Assembly (NCBI GenBank): GCA_016928525.1
Contig: JAFGKO010000022.1
Location: 1 to 9,255 of the forward strand
Direction of reading: 5' to 3'
DNA from: Anaerolineales bacterium
Lineage (GTDB): Bacteria; Chloroflexota; Anaerolineae; Anaerolineales; Villigracilaceae
DNA: 9,255 bases
This document shows positions 1 through 6,303 of the stretch, in pieces. Each line of letters starts with the position of its first letter. Within the stretch, counting starts at the first letter, position 1. The notes below the pieces were generated by a model. That model saw only the letters and a list, made by a program, of their open reading frames with translations, was not told the DNA's origin and searched no databases. The translations under genes and the position numbers were made by a program.

Positions 1-120
1 GGGAATGGACTGGGCTTTTCTATTGCCAGGCAGTTGGTGGAGCTGCACGCAGGAACCTTAGATATCGAGAGCAACCCGGGGCTACAAACCACAGTACGAG
101 TGGCGCTGCCATTGGGATAG
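1..120 (+). CDS. Sensor histidine kinase, C-terminal fragment (HATPase_c domain end)
   Basis: Reading frame 1 is open from the first base to a TAG at 118-120 and gives 39 residues beginning GNGLGFSIARQLVELHAG. This is the G2 box (GxGLGxSIxxxLVxxHxG) of the histidine kinase ATP-binding domain, followed by the usual closing strands (the LDIESNPG stretch, then TTVRVALPLG). In this family the G2 glycines form part of the flexible lid over bound ATP. The gene is cut by the window edge, so its sensor domain and partner response regulator are unseen. It ends about 950 bp before the sugar-cluster promoter, and nothing visible ties it functionally to that cluster. A GHKL ATPase of another kind is less likely, because this G2-plus-tail arrangement at the extreme C terminus is typical of histidine kinases. 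Confidence 0.85.
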   Translation, partial: GNGLGFSIARQLVELHAGTLDIESNPGLQTTVRVALPLG

Positions 121-1073
121 TTTGATATATGCGGTGAGGGATGAACACCGAGATTCTAGCGATACAAGCGGGAACCCGTCGAGACGGACAATTGATCATT
201 GGCTCCCACGCAATAACCAGGGTGTGTGGGGCCACGGGCTTCTCTCTCGACACTGGAAACAGCCCAGGCAGTAAACCTCCACCTTGAGTTTGGACTGTCC
301 AGATTCGATCAAACTTCCCAGAATACTTTCACGTCAACATTCAAAAACAACTGTCTTTTCCACACAGAAAACCATCACAGGGCCGGGGAACAACGAAGTC
401 GGGTATTTCCTTCATACGCAAAGGGAATTTTCCTCAACACATTGACGCTAGAGTGGCCGGAAACCGATACTGACCAGGGCGGCAAAAGACTCTGAAGCGG
501 GAGTTCTCGTGTTCCATCTCCAACGGAAATGTGCCACGTTGACCGCCCTGGTAAATAAAAGGTACATCGTCTATCACAATAGCGTCAAATATTTGAATAA
601 CGAAATTTTCTGCCTAAGTGACTCAACAAAAACGACGCAACGTCAAAGCGCGACGCTGCGCTTGATGTCGCAGATTGTCTTTTCGGCTGAGCCTTCCTTC
701 ACCATCGCATTGCTCCTTTGGTCTTCCCTGTGGTGTCGAAAGTCTCCATCAGTTTACACCCTCAATCTGTCCCGCGAATTCTGAAAGCGAACAGATGCGC
801 CTTTGCCTGAGCGAGAATTCGGTTACTGTACTAATCTTCTGAGATTACGGCGTCAACTTGTGTATCGTCGCAAGGCTGCCTGACCAAAAATCTCTCTCCG
901 ATCCCAACGGTGAGCGAGGTAACCAGCCGACTTCTTATCAACGAAGAAACGGCTGCGGACAGGCTTTTCTGGCCCTCACCAGTCGGGTACAACAATTTCT
1001 CCGCTCAAATCGGTTTTGGCTAACACCTCCAAGAAATCACTGCTGCGAGAATCACCTCGGATTTCGCAAATAC
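121..1073. other. Long intergenic stretch with no convincing gene
   Basis: About 950 bp separate the kinase stop from the cluster promoter. Short open frames occur on both strands (for example 226-495, 509-784 and 858-1139 on +, 976-1158 on -). Their translations are low-complexity or rich in Ser, Arg and Cys, show no recognisable domain, and lack good Shine-Dalgarno sequences. I see no tRNA, rRNA, CRISPR or insertion-sequence ends. Structures present are a bulged hairpin at 201-233, an imperfect stem-loop at 637-671, and a 12-bp palindrome TCAAATATTTGA at 585-596. The stretch could be decayed coding sequence or a regulatory or small-RNA region; the sequence does not decide. Confidence 0.5.
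201..233 (+). terminator. Bulged GC-rich hairpin downstream of the kinase gene (possible terminator)
   Basis: Bases 201-212 can pair with 223-233 (GGC, a bulged T, then CCCACGCA against TGTGTGGGGCC, with one G-T pair), leaving a loop of about ten bases. The hairpin lies 80 bp after the kinase stop, where a terminator would be expected. What follows is only pyrimidine-rich (CTTCTCTCTC) and not a real T-run, so intrinsic termination is doubtful and it may simply be a transcript-end structure. Confidence 0.25.
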
Positions 1074-1102
1074 TTGACACGCAGAGAATTCTATCATATA
1101 TT
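1074..1102 (+). promoter_or_regulatory. Sigma70-type promoter of the sugar cluster
   Basis: A perfect -35 hexamer TTGACA (1074-1079) is separated by exactly 17 bp from TATATT (1097-1102), which matches the -10 consensus at five of six positions. The predicted transcription start falls near 1108-1110, at the left edge of the LacI-type operator. It points toward the epimerase gene and would give a 5' leader of about 200 nt. It is the best promoter-like sequence seen in the window. Confidence 0.8.
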
Positions 1103-1108
1103 TCATTT

Positions 1109-1128
1109 AACCGGTTACGTAACCGGTT
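1109..1128. promoter_or_regulatory. LacI-family operator: perfect 20-bp palindrome
   Basis: Two AACCGGTT arms flank a central ACGT, making a perfect 20-bp dyad. Each arm is itself a palindrome, so the site also reads as a direct repeat. LacI/GalR-family operators are typically dyads with a central CG into which the paired hinge-helix leucines insert; this site has that centre. It begins seven bases after the -10 element and so covers the transcription start, the classic position for repression by blocking RNA polymerase. The LacI protein encoded at 2725-3762 is the obvious ligand. No second copy was found elsewhere in the window. Confidence 0.8.
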
Positions 1129-1296
1129 CACTCGATTAAAGCCGCGTCGTGTTTTCATGTGACGTAGGCGATTTGAACCCTAGTATCAATGGTGATGCCT
1201 CCCAAAAGTTTGCAGTTAGGTTAGTAGCGTGCCTCAACGCAAATGGAGAACAAAGTGGCCCCTGCTAACAGCATCATTGATGCATTGCTGGTAAAT

Positions 1297-1300
1297 GAGG
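1297..1300 (+). promoter_or_regulatory. Shine-Dalgarno GAGG deciding the epimerase start
   Basis: GAGG at 1297-1300 lies eight bases before the ATG at 1309. The alternative in-frame ATG at 1243 has no purine-rich site at a usable distance. The 22 residues gained from 1243 do not look like conserved AGE-family sequence. Confidence 0.6.
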
Positions 1301-1308
1301 ACAGAAAA

Positions 1309-2631
1309 ATGTTGTTCGACACGGCCATGATTTCCCAGATACAAGCGAGCATGACACAGCACTTTGAACAGGCGCTTATTCCATTTTGGATTGAACGTGG
1401 TCCTGACAAAGAATTCGGCGGTTTCTTGACGAATTTTGATGAAGACGGTCACCATCGCGGAACCCCAGAAAAATATCTTAATACACAAGCACGTTTAGTT
1501 TGGTGGTTCTCCGCGCTCTACCGCCGTTACCCACAACAGGATGGCTTCATGGAGATTGCCGAACAAGGGGTTGAGTTTTTACTGAAGCATTTCTGGGACA
1601 AGCAATATGGGGGTTGGTATTGGAAAGTCGAACAAGACGGCAAATGCCTGGATAACGGTAAAGTTGTCTACGGGCAAAGCTTTGCCATCTACGGCCTGGC
1701 GGAATATTACCGCGCAACCGGTGATCTGCGTGGGCTAGACTACGCTAGCATAACATTCGATCTTCTTCAGAAATACTGTACAGATACGTTCAACGGGGGA
1801 TATTACGAGAATCTGGACACGGATTGGACTGTATCCGACAGCGGGTTTGCTGGTGGGGATCGGAAGGGTCTTGATACTCATATGCACCTGCTGGAGTCTT
1901 TTACTACTCTCTATGCGGCCTCAAAACAGGATATCCATCATCGAAAATTGCTTGAGGTGCTGAATCTGATCGTCAAGCACATGATTGACCCTGTCGCAGG
2001 CTGTGGTCGAAACCAATTTGCCTTGAATTTCGAGCCAGTGCCTGCTATCGCAATAAAACGGACCTGGAATGCAGAACGCCAGGGCGATACCCCACCTATT
2101 CCGACAGATACCACTTCTTTTGGTCACAATATTGAGTTGGCTTGGCTCATTAGCCGCGCAGTGGATATTGCGGGCATTGAAAAAGAATCATATCTCCGTG
2201 TGGTCGCCAAACTGGCAGATCATGGTCTTCAGTACGGCATTGATCAGACATACGGCGGGATATATCGTGATGGCAAAGCCGACGGTCAGGTTCTAGTTGA
2301 CGAAAAAGAGTGGTGGCAACACACAGAGGCATTGATCGGGTTGTTAGATGCCTTCGTATTGTTTAAGGATGAACGTTATTGGAATGGATTTATCAATGTT
2401 TGGGAGTTCGTGTCGAAGCACATGATTAATCACAAAGTGGGCGAGTGGTACACGTTGCTCAATCGCACAGGCGAACCTATCGTGACCCAAATGGGCAATG
2501 AGTGGAAAGCCGCCTATCACACTGGGCGTTCTATGTTGGAATGCACCGAGCGTCTGGCAAAGATGCAGCAGAGTATTTCTGGCAAAAGAAGTATTGATAG
2601 TGATGAACCAGAAATAATGCCGCATAATTGA
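1309..2631 (+). CDS. AGE-family sugar 2-epimerase (cellobiose/mannobiose 2-epimerase-like)
   Basis: A cytoplasmic (alpha/alpha)6-barrel enzyme of the N-acylglucosamine 2-epimerase superfamily, expected to invert C2 of a reducing-end hexose by ring opening and proton transfer. From the 1309 start it is 440 residues, slightly longer than the usual 390-420; starting at 1243 gives 462. Visible landmarks, numbered from 1309, are TQAR with Arg62, FDLLQKYC.DTFNGGYYE, DTHMHLLE with His191 and His193, FGHNIELAWL with His273 and Glu276, EWWQHTEAL with Trp335/Trp336, and WKAAYHTGR with Trp399 and His404. By recollection of cellobiose 2-epimerase structures, the histidines of the GHxIE and YHxxR motifs are the catalytic acid/base pair. 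The family's NTHLH segment reads DTHMH here, putting Asp189 where Asn is usual. There is no signal peptide or membrane segment. It is the first gene behind the operator, 93 bp before the repressor gene. The family is sure; activity on a disaccharide rather than GlcNAc or free mannose is inferred. Confidence 0.85.
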   Translation: MLFDTAMISQIQASMTQHFEQALIPFWIERGPDKEFGGFLTNFDEDGHHRGTPEKYLNTQARLVWWFSALYRRYPQQDGFMEIAEQGVEFLLKHFWDKQYGGWYWKVEQDGKCLDNGKVVYGQSFAIYGLAEYYRATGDLRGLDYASITFDLLQKYCTDTFNGGYYENLDTDWTVSDSGFAGGDRKGLDTHMHLLESFTTLYAASKQDIHHRKLLEVLNLIVKHMIDPVAGCGRNQFALNFEPVPAIAIKRTWNAERQGDTPPIPTDTTSFGHNIELAWLISRAVDIAGIEKESYLRVVAKLADHGLQYGIDQTYGGIYRDGKADGQVLVDEKEWWQHTEALIGLLDAFVLFKDERYWNGFINVWEFVSKHMINHKVGEWYTLLNRTGEPIVTQMGNEWKAAYHTGRSMLECTERLAKMQQSISGKRSIDSDEPEIMPHN

Positions 2632-2724
2632 TTCCATTGCCGGTTGTGCTCATACATCGTCGAAAGCACTAATTTCCGACTGATTGTAGGGCGCACAAAA
2701 CATAAGAGATAGGAATGGGACAAA

Positions 2725-3762
2725 ATGCCACGAGTTACGATGGCCCAAGTCGCGAAACGCGCAGGAGTATCTAAAGCCACCATCTCGCATGTCATTAACA
2801 ACACACGGTACGTGTCTGAAGAAACCCGACAGGCAGTTTTGAACGCGATCAAGGAATTGAACTACACACCGAGTCAGATTGCTCGAAGCCTGACTGTCCA
2901 ACGGACTTTCACAGCAGGACTGCTCATTTCGGATGTAGGAAACCCATTTTATCATCACGTGATTTTGGGTGTAGAGGATACGGCGTTGGCACATGGTTAC
3001 AGCGTGTACCTTTTTAATGCAAGCTATGACGTGCAGCGCAGTATCAAATACCTCCAGTCAATGATTGAGCGGCGGGTCGATGGCATCATGCTCATGTCAA
3101 GCCGAATGACAGATGAAATTGTCACGGAAGCTACCAATTATGGAGTTCCCACAGTCATCCTGGACTGGAACGAATTTGATATGCACCAAGCAGGTAGCAT
3201 AGTGTTCAATTTCGAGGAAGGTATCCGCAAAGCTGTCGATCATCTATGCGATTTAGGTCACACGCGCTTTGCGCATGTTAGCGGGAACCTTGAACTTTGG
3301 ACCGCGAAAATTCGGCGAGATCTCTTTTTGCAGGCCCTGGCTGAGCGAGGACTTGATCCTGACCACGCGACGGTCATTGAAGGCGATTTCACGATTGAAG
3401 GGGGCAAACGAGCCCTTCATAAGTTGATGCAAGGGCCGTCTAGTCCGACCGCGGTCATCACAGTGAACGACATGACCGCACTGGGGATGCTGTTTGAGGC
3501 AGCTAACCTTGGCATGGTGGTCCCGCATGACTTCTCTGTCATTGGTATGGATGATATCACACTTGCATCGCAAGTTATTCCGTCGCTCACCACCATTGCA
3601 CTTCCGCGTTACGAAATTGGAAAGCTAGCAATGATGATCTTGCTTGATTTGATTGAGGCACCCGATGAAGGTGAGTTTGATTCAATGCAATTCCATCGCG
3701 TAGTAAATACGGAGTTAATTATCAGGGAATCGACTGCTCCCCCGAAGGATCTCAGTGTTTGA
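2725..3762 (+). CDS. LacI/GalR-family transcriptional repressor
   Basis: 345 residues, the normal length for the family. The N terminus (MPRVTMAQVAKRAGVSKATISHVIN) is a full LacI helix-turn-helix over about residues 5-25. It is followed by the YxP...IARSL hinge helix (47-57), with Leu56 at the position that inserts into the operator minor groove in LacI/PurR. Residues from about 61 on form a periplasmic-binding-protein-like sensor domain: GLLISDVGNPFYHHVILGVE, RRVDGIMLMSS, DHLCDLGHTRFAHVSG, TVNDMTALGML (Asn248-Asp249, a typical effector-site region) and FSVIGMDDI. AGGA at 2711-2714, ten bases before the ATG, supports the start. It sits second in the cluster on the same strand, downstream of the perfect operator at 1109-1128, so it probably controls that promoter and represses its own transcription. 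The effector is unknown; a sugar derived from the transported substrate is inferred. Confidence 0.93.
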   Translation: MPRVTMAQVAKRAGVSKATISHVINNTRYVSEETRQAVLNAIKELNYTPSQIARSLTVQRTFTAGLLISDVGNPFYHHVILGVEDTALAHGYSVYLFNASYDVQRSIKYLQSMIERRVDGIMLMSSRMTDEIVTEATNYGVPTVILDWNEFDMHQAGSIVFNFEEGIRKAVDHLCDLGHTRFAHVSGNLELWTAKIRRDLFLQALAERGLDPDHATVIEGDFTIEGGKRALHKLMQGPSSPTAVITVNDMTALGMLFEAANLGMVVPHDFSVIGMDDITLASQVIPSLTTIALPRYEIGKLAMMILLDLIEAPDEGEFDSMQFHRVVNTELIIRESTAPPKDLSV

Positions 3763-3808
3763 TCTACGGTAACGCCGCTTTTCACAAGTCCACCGGGGAT
3801 ATGTAGGC

Positions 3809-3878
3809 GGAGGAATCATGGAGAGGTGAGGAGGTGAATAGTATAGACCACAAATCACACAGGCATCCCATAAGTTGA
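3809..3878 (+). other. Orphan Shine-Dalgarno cluster and possible leader mini-ORFs before the binding-protein gene
   Basis: The 149-bp gap between the repressor and binding-protein genes holds two strong ribosome-binding sequences away from any long gene. GGAGG at 3809-3813 lies four bases before an ATG (3818) whose frame is only ATG GAG AGG TGA. AGGAGGTGA at 3829-3837, nine bases complementary to the usual 16S rRNA 3' end, has no ATG, GTG or TTG at normal spacing; the triplet there is ATA (3843), which opens an 11-codon frame ending at TGA 3876-3878. A GTG at 3834 is in the same frame and would give 14 codons. This may be a leader peptide or a ribosome standby site, or chance; coding potential cannot be judged at this length. 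Confidence 0.3.
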
Positions 3879-3911
3879 TCTGAATTCTTTAGCCAAAGAG
3901 GAATAGTCAGT

Positions 3912-5231
3912 ATGAAAAAGCTAGTTACGTTTTTATTGGTATTCGCAATAGCCTCTGCATTTGTACTTTCATCGATGCCAGCGCAGGCTCAGGACCCCGT
4001 CAAGATCACCATGTGGACCGAGTTCTCTTCAGACCCCGCCAAACACGCGATGGACCTCGTCGTCGAGGCCTTCAACGCAGAGCAGTCTGAAGTCGAGATG
4101 GAACATATCACCTTTGCCTCGAACAACGAATATGAAGCGGCAGCGAAGGCAGCCTTCGCTTCGGGCGAGGTTCCGGACGTGGTCGAGCTGAACGCTGGCG
4201 GCTGGCTTGCGCCTTACGTTGACGCCGATCAGCTGATGGATCTCACTGACCTGGCTGAGCAGTATAAAGACAACTTCGCTCCTGGTACCTGGAGCGTGGT
4301 TACTTACAAAGATCGCATCTGGGGCGCACCCTTTGGTATCCAGCCCGGCAATTTCATTTTCTACAACAAGGACATCCTGGCCGACCTGGAAATCGATCCG
4401 GCAACGCTGACTACTTGGAGCGCCCTCCTCGACGCGCTGGAGACTGCTAAGCAGGCTGGCATCACGCCCATGATTCTGGGTAACAAAGAGGGCTGGCCTG
4501 GTTCGCACTGGTTTGGACATTTGCTGGTTCGCAGCATGGGCGTAGAAAAAGCGAACGAACTGATCATCCGTGGCCTGCAAGCCGGCTACACCACCGATCT
4601 GAAGTTCACCGATCCGGCGGCTGTACGGCCCTGGGAACTCATGAAAGAGCTGCAGGACAAGGGGTACTTCTCTAAGGGCATCGTGGCAGATGACTTCCCC
4701 ACCGCCTATGGCAAGTTCTTCAATGGCGATGGCGCTTTTTTCCAGACCGGTGGTTGGCTGCTGTCCACTCAGTTGGAACTGGCGCCTGATTTCCCATTGG
4801 GCTACATGCTGATCCCGGCACTGGATGACGTGCCGGAGAGCGACGCGACCGATCTGGTATTCAATGCAATTGCCCTGACGATCCCCAAAAATGCGGAGCA
4901 TCCAGAAGCGGCCTTGAAATTCATCGAGTGGTGGTATGCCTCTGAGACTCCTCATCGCATCTGGTCCCAGAACGTTCCCGGCCACCTGCCGGCCATGACG
5001 ACAATCGAATCGCTAGACAACGTTCTGCCCCAGGTGAATGACTTCATCGGGTTCGTGAACAATGCCGCGCACTCAACCATGTTTATTGACAGTTTGTTGG
5101 ATGGTGACTTAAGTGTTGAAGCGCTGTGGGAAGCCTCAAATGGCCTGTTCATCGGGGCATTGTCACCCCAGGAAGCCGCCGAGAACGCCGAAATGTTGGT
5201 GAGTGATTGGCAAGCTCGTCACCCAGGATAA
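3912..5231 (+). CDS. Extracellular solute-binding protein, family 1 (CUT1 sugar ABC transporter)
   Basis: The 439-residue substrate-capture subunit of the importer. Residues 1-26 form a classical signal peptide: Lys-Lys, a hydrophobic core (LVTFLLVFAIASAFVL), then AQA with predicted signal-peptidase-I cleavage before Gln27. The mature protein opens with VKITMWTEFSSDP and carries typical family-1 features: AAKAAFASGEVPDVVELNAGG, DRIWGAPFGIQPGNFIFYNKDIL, a glycine-rich FFNGDGAFFQTGGWLL segment, and AALKFIEWWYASE near the C terminus. Abundant Trp, Tyr and Phe fit sugar stacking. Length is normal. The whole protein has no cysteine, so no lipoprotein anchor is possible. AAAGAGG at 3895-3901 precedes the ATG by ten bases. 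It is followed after 77 bp, including a strong stem-loop, by the permease genes. The gene looks more G+C-rich and uses more GCC, CTG and GAC codons than its neighbours, perhaps reflecting high expression. Substrate not assignable; an oligosaccharide is inferred from context. Confidence 0.93.
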   Translation: MKKLVTFLLVFAIASAFVLSSMPAQAQDPVKITMWTEFSSDPAKHAMDLVVEAFNAEQSEVEMEHITFASNNEYEAAAKAAFASGEVPDVVELNAGGWLAPYVDADQLMDLTDLAEQYKDNFAPGTWSVVTYKDRIWGAPFGIQPGNFIFYNKDILADLEIDPATLTTWSALLDALETAKQAGITPMILGNKEGWPGSHWFGHLLVRSMGVEKANELIIRGLQAGYTTDLKFTDPAAVRPWELMKELQDKGYFSKGIVADDFPTAYGKFFNGDGAFFQTGGWLLSTQLELAPDFPLGYMLIPALDDVPESDATDLVFNAIALTIPKNAEHPEAALKFIEWWYASETPHRIWSQNVPGHLPAMTTIESLDNVLPQVNDFIGFVNNAAHSTMFIDSLLDGDLSVEALWEASNGLFIGALSPQEAAENAEMLVSDWQARHPG

Positions 5232-5254
5232 CGTGTAGTTGCTTTGAGACAGCA

Positions 5255-5288
5255 TCACGGGTGTCGCTAATCTTGGCGACACTCGTGA
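5255..5288 (+). promoter_or_regulatory. Strong stem-loop between binding-protein and permease genes
   Basis: Bases 5255-5267 pair with 5276-5288 to give a 13-bp stem with a single G-T wobble and an eight-base loop (TAATCTTG). No T-run follows (the next bases are CAACCCTAAAG), so it is not a standard intrinsic terminator. Hairpins between binding-protein and permease genes are known to protect the upstream mRNA from 3'-to-5' decay, as the repetitive extragenic palindromes between malE and malF do, and so raise binding protein relative to permease. That role is inferred here. Confidence 0.65.
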
Positions 5289-5308
5289 CAACCCTAAAGA
5301 AAAACCTG

Positions 5309-6289
5309 ATGAACCTATCAAAACGTATTAATGACGAGTCACCAGTATCTGATCTGAAGACCGCCTTTACCGCAGAGGAATCTGTGCCACGCCAACAGGC
5401 GGGCTCGACCAAGGAGAAGCACTCGGTTTTCGCGATTTTGATGTTAACTCCAGCCCTGATTTTTTACACCGTGTTTCTTATTCTCCCGATGTTGGCCACT
5501 GTCGTGATCAGTTTCACTGAATGGACCGGCATCAATTTTGCCACGATTAGATTCAACGGGTTGGACAACTATCGTCGAATGCTGGAAGATCAATTCTTCT
5601 GGACGGCACTGGAAAATACTCTCACCTTTGTGGTGTTCGTGTTAACCATTGAATTTGGGTTGGCGCTGCTTACCGCATTGCTGTTGGAATCGGACATCCG
5701 GTTTGCAGGGATATTCCGTGCTATCTTTTTTGTTCCCTCGGTTCTATCCCTCACGGTCATTGGGCTGCTCTTTAGTTTCATTCTTGATCCGACGATGGGC
5801 ATTCTGGATATTTTCCTGAGACGCATCGGGGTCGACGGGCCAGCGTTTGGCTGGTTGGGGACGCCAGGGACTAATTTGTACGTGGTGATTGGCGTCCATA
5901 TCTGGCGGCAATTTGGTTTCACAATGTTTCTTATTATCGCCGGTTTGCAGTCGGTTCCCCGTGAATTACATGAAGCGGCGCGTCTGGATGGAGCCTCCCC
6001 ATGGAAATTAACTACGCGAGTTACACTGCCTTTAATCAAAGACGTGCTCATCATCGCGCTGGTGCTGGCGGTGATCTCGGCCATGCGTGTCTTTGACCTA
6101 ACGTACGTTATGACGCGCGGCGGCCCCTACCATTCCTCGGAAACGGTGATCACGTACGTCTACGATCTGGGACTGGGTGGTGGCAGGACACAGCAAGGCT
6201 ACGCGACCGCCATATCGTTTGTCTGGATGGTGCTCATCATCGGTGTGTCGGGTTTGCAACTGCTGTTTACACGCCGCTCACGGCGGTAG
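5309..6289 (+). CDS. CUT1 sugar ABC transporter permease (MalF/UgpA-like)
   Basis: An inner-membrane channel subunit of 326 residues from the ATG at 5309. About six hydrophobic segments are visible: FAILMLTPALIFYTVFLILPML (~41-66), FVVFVLTIEFGLALLTALLL, IFFVPSVLSLTVIGLLFSFIL, LYVVIGVHIWRQFGFTMFLIIAGL, DVLIIALVLAVISAMRVFDL and ISFVWMVLIIGVSGLQLLF. The cytoplasmic EAA loop, which docks the ATPase, is EAARLDGASPWKLTTRVTLP with Glu222, Gly228 and Pro241. The GGP...SETVITYVYD stretch after the fifth segment is typical of the first permease of CUT1 pairs. The start is uncertain: the frame stays open upstream to a TTG at 5207 inside the binding-protein gene, which is unlikely. A GTG at 5384 with AGAGG five bases upstream would give 301 residues, closer to the usual 290-310. 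The next permease begins 14 bp after the stop. Family very secure; substrate unknown. Confidence 0.92.
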   Translation: MNLSKRINDESPVSDLKTAFTAEESVPRQQAGSTKEKHSVFAILMLTPALIFYTVFLILPMLATVVISFTEWTGINFATIRFNGLDNYRRMLEDQFFWTALENTLTFVVFVLTIEFGLALLTALLLESDIRFAGIFRAIFFVPSVLSLTVIGLLFSFILDPTMGILDIFLRRIGVDGPAFGWLGTPGTNLYVVIGVHIWRQFGFTMFLIIAGLQSVPRELHEAARLDGASPWKLTTRVTLPLIKDVLIIALVLAVISAMRVFDLTYVMTRGGPYHSSETVITYVYDLGLGGGRTQQGYATAISFVWMVLIIGVSGLQLLFTRRSRR

Positions 6290-6303
6290 GAACGGAGAGC
6301 AAT

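Noticed and set aside
585..596. TCAAATATTTGA palindrome as a regulator site
   Set aside because: Short A+T palindromes arise by chance, and no promoter elements or second copy accompany it.
637..671. Stem-loop as an intrinsic terminator
   Set aside because: The pairing has mismatches and no T-run follows; noted only as a structure in the gene-free region.
226..1139. Three short + strand frames (226-495, 509-784, 858-1139) as possible small genes
   Set aside because: There are no good Shine-Dalgarno sites at their starts, their compositions are unlike protein, and I recognise no family; the last runs through the promoter and operator.
1243..1308. Epimerase start at ATG 1243
   Set aside because: There is no ribosome site at usable spacing and the added 22 residues look non-conserved; ATG 1309 has GAGG eight bases upstream. 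It is kept as an alternative.
3766..3783. Possible second LacI operator (ACGGTAACGCCG region) before the binding-protein gene
   Set aside because: It matches only about half the positions of the core of the perfect operator and lacks dyad symmetry.
4029..4985. 318-codon open frame on the - strand opposite the binding-protein gene
   Set aside because: It lies wholly inside a secure gene with a signal peptide and family motifs. The translation shows no domain, and long antisense frames are expected from G+C-rich codon use.
5207..5308. N-terminal extension of the first permease from a TTG at 5207
   Set aside because: It would overlap the binding-protein gene, run through the stem-loop and add 34 residues unlike a permease N terminus; ATG 5309 or GTG 5384 is better.
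5590..6084. 164-codon open frame on the - strand opposite the first permease
   Set aside because: It is a shadow of the membrane-protein gene; its Ser/Arg/Asn-rich translation has no recognisable fold or ribosome site.
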